In this document: positions 30,812 through 36,621 of the stretch, piece by piece
Numbering within the stretch: position 1 is the first letter of the stretch
Layout of the letters: every line of letters starts with the position of its first letter
Origin: JAZKDW01 sp040387375
GTDB taxonomy: Bacteria > Pseudomonadota > Gammaproteobacteria > Burkholderiales > Burkholderiaceae_D
Assembly: GCA_040387375.1 (NCBI GenBank)
Contig: JAZKDW010000064.1
Location: forward strand, 1 to 36,621
Direction: 5' to 3'
Length of the DNA: 36,621 nt
Translations under genes and position numbers: made by a program
The notes under the pieces: model-generated
What the model was told of the DNA's origin: nothing
The model's input: only the letters and a program-made list of their open reading frames with translations
Database searches by the model: none

Positions 30812-31696
30812 ATGACTTACTCCTCTATCCTTTATATCGTGGACGATGGCATTCTGACCATCAGCCTGAACCGGCCGCAGCGAATGAATGCGTTCACGGT
30901 CGAGATGGCGAATGAACTGGTTGATGCGTTCGGCCGCGCCAGCGAAGATGACCTGGTGCGAGCCATCATCGTTACCGGGTCCGGCCGCGCGTTTTGTGCC
31001 GGCATGGAGCTTGGCGAGCCAGGCCAGGAGGGTAATGTATTCGGATTGAACGAGTCATTGCGGCCCACCATGCGGGATCTGGATGAACGGCTGGAGGATC
31101 CGGACATCGTCGATGGCGTGCGTGATACCGGCGGCCGCGTAGTTCTTGCAATATTCGATTGTAAAAAGCCGGTGATCGCCGCAATCAACGGCGCCGCGGT
31201 CGGCGTCGGCGCCACGATGACACTTGCCATGGATGTTCGCATCGCCTCCGAACATGCACGTTTCGGATTCGTGTTCGGAAAAATCGGCATCGTTCCCGAT
31301 GCCTGTTCAAGCTGGTTCCTGCCGCGGGTGGTCGGCCTGCCAAAAGCGCTTGAATGGAGCTATAGCGCAGAAATCATCAATGCGCAGGAAGCGCTCAGGA
31401 CCAATCTGGTCAAGGACGTGGTGGCCGCCGGCGATCTGCTGCCGGCAGCAATCGGGCTGGCGCGCCATTTCAGCACCGCTCGTTCGCCGGTGTCGGTGGC
31501 CCTGATACGGCAAATGATGTATCGGAATGCAATGGCGCCTCATCCATTGCTTGCGCATAAGGTCGAATCGCTGGGTGTATTTTATGCAAGCATGGCGGAC
31601 GGCAAGGAAGGCGTGGCCGCGTTCCATGACAAGCGTGAGCCTATGTTCGATGGCAAGGCTTCCGAGATGCCGCCGTTCTATCCGTGGTGGAAGTAA
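30812..31696 (+). CDS. Crotonase family protein (enoyl-CoA hydratase-like)
   Basis: 294 residues. GSGRAFCAGMEL and NGAAVGVGATM supply the CoA and oxyanion-hole motifs. Of the two Glu that act in enoyl-CoA hydratase, the first position (after ARFG) is F155 while the second appears as E181. A true hydratase usually needs both, so this may be an isomerase or another crotonase reaction. The ATG at 30812 has AGGGAAA upstream. The long C-terminal part resembles the hydratases of the fatty acid and aromatic acid pathways. Confidence 0.87.
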   Translation: MTYSSILYIVDDGILTISLNRPQRMNAFTVEMANELVDAFGRASEDDLVRAIIVTGSGRAFCAGMELGEPGQEGNVFGLNESLRPTMRDLDERLEDPDIVDGVRDTGGRVVLAIFDCKKPVIAAINGAAVGVGATMTLAMDVRIASEHARFGFVFGKIGIVPDACSSWFLPRVVGLPKALEWSYSAEIINAQEALRTNLVKDVVAAGDLLPAAIGLARHFSTARSPVSVALIRQMMYRNAMAPHPLLAHKVESLGVFYASMADGKEGVAAFHDKREPMFDGKASEMPPFYPWWK

Positions 31697-31771
31697 AAAA
31701 TCAATTGCCGGGGCCGGTATGAAGTTTGCATCCTGAAGAATATCGGGAACATCCTTCGGAGTCGGCCGGTG

Positions 31772-32413
31772 ATGAGAAACCTGACAGGCAAGTTGGCAAT
31801 AATACTGGGGTCGCTCACGGCCGCTGCCTGTCTTGCGCAGGAAGAACGGCTGGTGGGTAAATGTCCGGTCAAGCCGGCCACGATGTGTATCGAAATGAAT
31901 CTGGAAGGCGTCTATCTGCAAGGCGCCCTGTTGCCCCGTTCCCAGTTCAGCTTCTCCAATCTGGCTGGCGCCAACCTGCGCCGCGCCAGGCTTGATGATG
32001 CCAGCTTGACGGGCGCCAACTTGCGCAGTGCCGATCTGCGGGAGGCCTCGCTGGACGACGCCGATCTGTCCGAGGCCGATCTGACCGGCGTGCTGATGAG
32101 CCGCGCAAGACTCAACGGCGCGAATGTGCAAGGAGCACAGCTGGAAATCGCCGACATGCGCGGCATCCATGCAAGCGGCGCCGATTTTTCCGCCAGCGAT
32201 CTTCGTCGTGCGCAGCTGCAGCAGGCAAGGCTGCAACGAGCGAATTTCCACTCGGTCAATCTGCAGGGCGCCTCGCTTGCAGGCGCAGACCTGCGGGGCG
32301 CGCAGTTCACCAATGCCAACCTGAATAATGCGGACCTGAGCGGCGCCAACCTGGCGCTGGCAAGCTTTGAGGGTGCAAGTCTGGCGGGATGTATCGGCTG
32401 TCCCGTGCAATAA
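31772..32413 (+). CDS. Exported pentapeptide repeat protein
   Basis: 213 residues. A signal peptide (LTGKLAIILGSLTAAACLAQ) is followed by about 25 tandem A(D/N)LXX repeats (for example ANLRR, ASLTG, ANLRS, ADLRE, ADLTG), forming a right-handed quadrilateral helix. Two Cys pairs (about 33/41 and near the end GCIGCP) may form disulfides, which fits export. Pentapeptide proteins can mimic DNA or serve as scaffolds; an exported one is not a gyrase protector. A GTG three bases earlier is an alternative start. Confidence 0.82.
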   Translation: MRNLTGKLAIILGSLTAAACLAQEERLVGKCPVKPATMCIEMNLEGVYLQGALLPRSQFSFSNLAGANLRRARLDDASLTGANLRSADLREASLDDADLSEADLTGVLMSRARLNGANVQGAQLEIADMRGIHASGADFSASDLRRAQLQQARLQRANFHSVNLQGASLAGADLRGAQFTNANLNNADLSGANLALASFEGASLAGCIGCPVQ

Positions 32414-32594
32414 AAGAACAGGCACGGCGTGAAAACTTCTGGGTTGGCCTTGATTTGCAAACCGGCATGATAATTGCGTGTTCAATTCTTGTTGCCCTGA
32501 TACGCCTGCGGCATGATCGGCCGTGGTGCAGTGGCCGCATGTTGATGGTGCATGGTTTGATCTGCCGGGCGGGTATTTATAGGATTCCCAAATA

Positions 32595-32975
32595 ATGGAA
32601 ATTAATTTGTCGGATGTGCTTGCGGAAGTCAACGCTGCATTTGCACGTTACGAGGACGCGCTTGTCAATAACGATGTCGCCGTGCTTGATGAGATTTTCT
32701 GGCGCAGTCCGCTGACGCTTCGCTACGGCGCGACGGAAAATCTGCAGGGCTTCGATCAGATCGCCGCATTCCGCTCGGCGCGTTCGCCGTCGGGTCTGGC
32801 GCGTACGCTCAGCCACACTGTCATCACCACCTATGGCCGTGACATGGCGACCGCCAATACGCTCTTCAAACGCGAGACTTCACCGTCGAAAATCGGACGC
32901 CAGAGCCAGACCTGGATGCGAACGCCCGAAGGCTGGCGCGTGGTTGCTGCGCATGTGAGCCTGATCGACGCCTGA
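32595..32975 (+). CDS. AtzH/HpxZ-like (DUF3225) protein
   Basis: 126 residues with the SnoaL-like fold: VNAAFARYEDALVNNDVAVLDEIFW, RYGATENLQGFDQIAAFR, SQTWMRTPEGWRVVAAHVSL (given as short key pieces). It is close to the HpxZ/AtzH group, found beside amidases of oxalurate, cyanuric acid and 1-carboxybiuret breakdown. No such amidase is here. The gap upstream (32414-32594) has no other gene. Confidence 0.78.
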   Translation: MEINLSDVLAEVNAAFARYEDALVNNDVAVLDEIFWRSPLTLRYGATENLQGFDQIAAFRSARSPSGLARTLSHTVITTYGRDMATANTLFKRETSPSKIGRQSQTWMRTPEGWRVVAAHVSLIDA

Positions 32976-33236
32976 ACATGGTGCGGCCCGAAGGCATGCA
33001 CACTTACTCATTTCGACGAAACGTCCGTGACCGTGTTTACAGAGCGGTTTTTGCAGCGACCGTCAAATGGTAACAATGGTTTGCTCTTGTCGTCGAGGTC
33101 GGCCTATCCCAAGGAATTTTCGTGTCCCGCTCTGGCGCTGCTCGTGAACGGCGCGGCGCCCCTGACGTGCCTGTAAAAAATCTTGTGGTGTGGCATGAAT
33201 CGGTCTAACATTGGCAGAAGAGTAGAGGGGTCCACG
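32976..33236. other. Intergenic region before the hybrid kinase
   Basis: A 261-base stretch without a supported gene. It has a GC-rich stretch (GAACGGCGCGGCGCCC near 33147-33162) that can pair loosely. A promoter for the kinase is expected here, but no reliable -35/-10 pair was found. Confidence 0.3.
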
Positions 33237-36236
33237 ATGAGGCTGCCTGACAAATTCGATCGTTTGGAGGGCACAGGGATGACGCCATCAACTCCGGAGC
33301 AAGGGGAGTCAGCGCGCTTTCATTCCGCACAAATCTCCCGACGACTGTCCGCTAGCACCGCGATATTCGGACTCTTAGTCATCGCGCTGGCCAGCTTGTC
33401 CCTATACGAAAGCCACGTCGACTATGAACACCGCGCCGTGATCGGCTCACGGAACCTTGCTCAGGCGCTCACCCAGAACCTTGCCGCTTCCTTCGACAAG
33501 ATTGACGTTGCCGTTTTATCGGTCAAGGACGAACTCGAACTCCAACTGGCGCGCGGCACTGTCGATGCATCGGCTTTCGGCGCATTTATCGCGCGCCAAG
33601 TGTCCCGCCAGTCAGAAATCGACAGCTTGCGCGTTACCGACGATCGCGGGGAGATCGCCTTCGGTATGCGCGCCGGTTCGAATGTACCTACTGGAATGGA
33701 GGGTAAAAATTTTTTTGAGCGCCTGCGAAATGAGACTAATGCCGGCTTGATCATTTCCAAGGTGTACGCCAGTGAGCCCAGTGGTAAGCCGGCTATTGCA
33801 ATGGCGCGCCGGATCAATCAATCCGACGGAGCATTTGCCGGGGCGGTCTACGCGGTGATTCAGCTCCAGCATTTTAATCAGAGGTTTTCCACGCTTGATG
33901 TCGGGCCGCGCGGCGTTGTGATGCTACGCGACCTGGCATTGAGTACGATCGTACGCCAGCCTCCGCGTAACGCGAGCGGCACCGATATCGACACCAAGGG
34001 CACGGCGTCGCAGTGGGCGCAACGGTTGAGATCGAACCCCGTTGCGGGCACTTATTTTGCAAAAGGCTCCGACGGATTTGTGCAGGTGCGCACCTATCGC
34101 AAGATTGCCGGCTATCCGTTCTACGTCGTGGTTGGCCTTCATACCCAAGACTATCTCGCGGAATGGCATCTAGAAGCTCAGAAAACGGTCGCGTCGGCGG
34201 CGGTCTTCATCATCATGTTCCTGCTCTTCTCGCGCGTGATCCGCACCTCCTGGAAACAGCGTGAAGCCGACTCGCTGCGGTCGCTCGAAATATCCCATTC
34301 GGCATTGCGCGAGACGGAAGAGAGCCTGGAACTCGCATTGGAAAGCGCCGCCATGGGTAGTTGGACCTTCGTTCCGGCCACCAATTATCTGACAATCACG
34401 GCGCAAGCTAAATTGCTGCACGGCGTGGCTGCCGACGTTCACGCCAGATGCGAAGATATGCTGGCGTCGGTGCATGAGCAAGATCGGGAATACGCATTGG
34501 CCATGAAGGTGGCAGTTTCGCAGAGCGAGGTGCCAACCGATATCGAATTACGCACCGTGCATCCTGACGGTTCCATCCATTGGGTGTCTTGGCGCGTACG
34601 GTGGTTGGCAGGTAACCAGCACCATCCCGGCAAACTGATTGGCGTTGGACAGGATGTCACCGAGCGGAAAAAAGCGGAAGAGATGATGCGGCGCCAGAAT
34701 ACTGCGCTGGAGGAAAATATCGCGACGCGGACCGCCGAACGCGACCGCATGTGGCGTATGTCGCGGGACATATTGGCAGTTGCGTCACTCGAGGGCTACT
34801 ACCTTAGCGTCAATCCGGCATTTACCGCCACCTTGGGCTGGAGTGAAGCGGAGGCGACGATACGGCCATTCATGGAATTCGTGCACCCTGAATATCGCGC
34901 CCTGATTGCCGAGTGCGTGGAGAGTCTTTCGAAGGGCTTGCCATTGGTGCAGATAGAAGCCCGCAATCTGCACAAGGACGGGGGTGAGCGCTGGTTGTCG
35001 TGGACCGCAGTGCCGGAAGATAACCTGATTTTTTGCGTAGCGCGCGACATCACGGCGGAAAAGCGCCAAGCCGAAGCGTTGCGCCATACCGAAGCGGCGC
35101 TGCGCCAGGCGCAAAAAATGGATGCGGTCGGGCAGCTCACCAGTGGCATTGCACACGACTTCAATAACCTGCTATCCAGCATCGTCGGCAATCTCGAACT
35201 GATGCGTATCCGTATCGGACAAGGCAACTCTGCGGATCTGTCGCGTTACATTGCACGCGGATTAAATTCGGCGGAGCGGGCGGCAGCACTAACGCATCGA
35301 CTGCTCACTTTTTCACGGCAGCAGACGCTCAATCCGAAGCCAATAGACGTCAACCTGGTTGTATCGTCGATGGCTGACCTGGTCAGGCAAACTGCGGGAC
35401 CGGCGATCAAGTTCGCTACCGCATTTGCCAGCGATCTATGGGTAACGCTATGCGACCGTAACCAGCTCGAAAACGCTTTGCTGAACCTTGCGATCAACGC
35501 CCGCGACGCCATGCCGGACGGCGGGATGCTCCAGATGAAGACCGAAAACGTTGTCGTAGACGTCGCCAACGAAAGCGTCCACTCCGCGTTACCGCCCGGG
35601 TCCTACGTGGCGGTTTGCGTGACCGATACTGGCTGCGGGATGCCGCCAGATATACTCAATCGTGCCTTCGATCCATTCTTCACTACCAAGCTGGCGGGCC
35701 GGGGAACTGGTCTGGGTCTGTCGATGGTGTATGGTTTCGTCAAGCAGTCGGGTGGGCATGTAACGGCGCTGTCCGAGCCGGGAAAAGGCACGTCGATATG
35801 GATATATTTTCCTAAGCATGATGGTGAAGCACAGGCTGATGCCACAATAAGCGCCAGGGCAGCCACCTACTCGCGGACAGCGACGATGCTTGTCGTGGAT
35901 GATGACGAAAGCGTGCGTGCTCTGGTGTCCGAAATGCTAGGCATGGCGGGGCATATCGTGATCCTGGCCAGCGACGGCAGCGAGGGACTGGATGTATTGC
36001 GCACGGCGGCGCACATAGATTTGCTGGTGACGGATATCGGACTGCCGGGAGGCATGAATGGCCGTCAGCTGGCAGAAGCCGCACGCGGATTGCGGCCCGA
36101 CCTGCGCGTGCTGTTCATCACCGGATATGACGAAACGGCCGCAATCGAAACCGAGATGCTTAGGTCGGGAATGCAAATCATGCGCAAACCGTTTGGGATG
36201 GATGCGTTTGTCAGCGCTGTTCACCGCATGATCTGA
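33237..36236 (+). CDS. Hybrid sensor histidine kinase with PAS domains and receiver
   Basis: About 999 residues. N-terminal membrane helix (SASTAIFGLLVIALASLSL), an extracytoplasmic sensor of the double-Cache type (about 50-285), a second helix (ASAAVFIIMFLLFSRVI), two PAS domains, then HisKA with the phosphorylated His in GIAHDFNNLLSS, the N box NLAINARDAMPDGG, G1 DTGCGMP, F box FDPFFTTK and G2 GRGTGLGLS. The C-terminal receiver has VVDDDESVR, the phospho-acceptor Asp in LLVTDIGLPGG and Lys in MRKPF. The start at 33237 has GAGGGG upstream; 33279 is also possible. No output regulator lies next to it. Confidence 0.92.
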   Translation: MRLPDKFDRLEGTGMTPSTPEQGESARFHSAQISRRLSASTAIFGLLVIALASLSLYESHVDYEHRAVIGSRNLAQALTQNLAASFDKIDVAVLSVKDELELQLARGTVDASAFGAFIARQVSRQSEIDSLRVTDDRGEIAFGMRAGSNVPTGMEGKNFFERLRNETNAGLIISKVYASEPSGKPAIAMARRINQSDGAFAGAVYAVIQLQHFNQRFSTLDVGPRGVVMLRDLALSTIVRQPPRNASGTDIDTKGTASQWAQRLRSNPVAGTYFAKGSDGFVQVRTYRKIAGYPFYVVVGLHTQDYLAEWHLEAQKTVASAAVFIIMFLLFSRVIRTSWKQREADSLRSLEISHSALRETEESLELALESAAMGSWTFVPATNYLTITAQAKLLHGVAADVHARCEDMLASVHEQDREYALAMKVAVSQSEVPTDIELRTVHPDGSIHWVSWRVRWLAGNQHHPGKLIGVGQDVTERKKAEEMMRRQNTALEENIATRTAERDRMWRMSRDILAVASLEGYYLSVNPAFTATLGWSEAEATIRPFMEFVHPEYRALIAECVESLSKGLPLVQIEARNLHKDGGERWLSWTAVPEDNLIFCVARDITAEKRQAEALRHTEAALRQAQKMDAVGQLTSGIAHDFNNLLSSIVGNLELMRIRIGQGNSADLSRYIARGLNSAERAAALTHRLLTFSRQQTLNPKPIDVNLVVSSMADLVRQTAGPAIKFATAFASDLWVTLCDRNQLENALLNLAINARDAMPDGGMLQMKTENVVVDVANESVHSALPPGSYVAVCVTDTGCGMPPDILNRAFDPFFTTKLAGRGTGLGLSMVYGFVKQSGGHVTALSEPGKGTSIWIYFPKHDGEAQADATISARAATYSRTATMLVVDDDESVRALVSEMLGMAGHIVILASDGSEGLDVLRTAAHIDLLVTDIGLPGGMNGRQLAEAARGLRPDLRVLFITGYDETAAIETEMLRSGMQIMRKPFGMDAFVSAVHRMI

Positions 36237-36325
36237 GAAGGCCGCCATTGCCTCATTTTTGCGCAGCAAGAATATCCCCGGTGAAATCAAGGACTTGAAG
36301 AGAGTCAACAAAGTTACGCACACAG

Positions 36326-36353
36326 TTACCCACAGAAGATGTGGGTAAGTTTT
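36326..36353 (+). terminator. Intrinsic terminator of the hybrid kinase
   Basis: TTACCCACA (36326-36334) and TGTGGGTAA (36340-36348) form a perfect 9-bp stem with loop GAAGA, followed by GTTTTC. It isolates the kinase from the rRNA operon. Confidence 0.7.
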
Positions 36354-36390
36354 CAGTATTAGAAAATATGCAGGATCTTCCAAAAAAGTT

Positions 36391-36419
36391 TTGCAAAATT
36401 TGAAGTGCTTTGCTATAGT
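36391..36419 (+). promoter_or_regulatory. rRNA operon promoter
   Basis: TTGCAA (36391-36396), a 17-base spacer and TATAGT (36414-36419), with an AT-rich stretch upstream (AAAATATG...AAAAAAGTTT) acting as UP element and a GC-rich discriminator (CGGCTCCCG) after it. These are the typical parts of a strong, stringently controlled rrn promoter. Transcription would start near 36426. Confidence 0.8.
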
Positions 36420-36425
36420 TCGGCT

Positions 36426-36621
36426 CCCGTCGCGGAACAAGCGAAAAAGCGAAGTGAAGCGAGTGAAACACGGGTGAGAAAGCGCGGTAAAACGCAGAAA
36501 AAATTCTCAAGCTTTTGCAGAAATAGTCCTAGACGAAAACTGCAGAATGCGATTAAAATAGCGACCCTGCTGCTGACGAACAAAACGATTCGAAGCGCTG
36601 TAAGCAGGCCGCAGTTCTTTA
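36426..36621 (+). promoter_or_regulatory. rRNA operon leader with boxA start
   Basis: The leader is purine-rich and ends in GTTCTTTA (36614-36621), which matches the start of the boxA antitermination element that precedes the 16S gene in beta-proteobacteria. The 16S rRNA itself begins beyond the window. A possible second promoter (TTAAAAT near 36553) has no convincing -35. Confidence 0.75.

Noticed and set aside
36326..36348. TTACCCACA and its inverted copy, similar to DnaA boxes (TTATCCACA)
   Set aside because: Both copies have a mismatch and form a 9-bp stem followed by T's at the end of a gene, which a terminator explains better; no dnaA/dnaN or AT-rich unwinding region is near.

Overview
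The window reads as a chromosomal segment of a betaproteobacterium in Burkholderiales, most likely Oxalobacteraceae (Herminiimonas/Collimonas/Herbaspirillum relatives). The main reason is the conserved block thrS-infC-rpmI-rplT-pheS-pheT-ihfA-merR with a tRNA-Val(GAC) on its upstream side. The Bug-type periplasmic binding protein and the TTGCAA-N17-TATAGT rRNA promoter at the right edge also fit. Family placement is inference; no search was possible.

Layout. (1) 1-2160: 3' part of tRNA-Val(GAC), a strong terminator, and an AsmA-type envelope gene on the minus strand. (2) 2400-9540: a plus-strand aromatic-acid type catabolic cluster of Rieske ferredoxin, one-domain cupin dioxygenase, dienelactone-hydrolase-like protein, aromatic acid/H+ MFS symporter, fumarylacetoacetate-hydrolase-family enzyme, IclR regulator and aldehyde dehydrogenase. 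The part up to about 7920 is visibly more AT-rich than its surroundings and looks like an acquired module placed between tRNA-Val and thrS. (3) 9540-17740: the translation block. It is preceded by what looks like a threonine attenuator (a 14-residue leader peptide with four consecutive Thr codons, an antiterminator and an intrinsic terminator). It also holds an AUA-started infC, a structured leader before rpmI-rplT and a terminator-like hairpin before pheST. (4) 17740-20511: a CBS-domain protein, then phnM and a divergent DUF1045 2H-phosphoesterase gene without the rest of a C-P lyase operon. (5) 20512-23905: a Bug solute-binding protein, a NicX/M29-like metalloenzyme and a GntR/FCD regulator. 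Copies of a TTGCATGCAA palindrome lie upstream of both structural genes, suggesting one small regulon. (6) 24000-32980: accessory genes, including an outer-membrane barrel protein, a quinone-oxidoreductase-like enzyme, a secreted alpha/beta hydrolase, a winged-helix gene with two DUF5985 membrane proteins, a small HPF-like/DUF2188 stress-type group, an MFS carrier, a crotonase with an altered active site, an exported pentapeptide-repeat protein and an AtzH/HpxZ-like protein. (7) 33237-36621: a large hybrid histidine kinase, a terminator, and the promoter and leader of an rRNA operon whose 16S gene begins beyond the window.

The strongest candidates for something little described are the threonine-codon attenuator ahead of thrS, the catabolic cluster built around a single-cupin relative of gentisate/salicylate dioxygenases, and the alternative-pairing leader ahead of rpmI.
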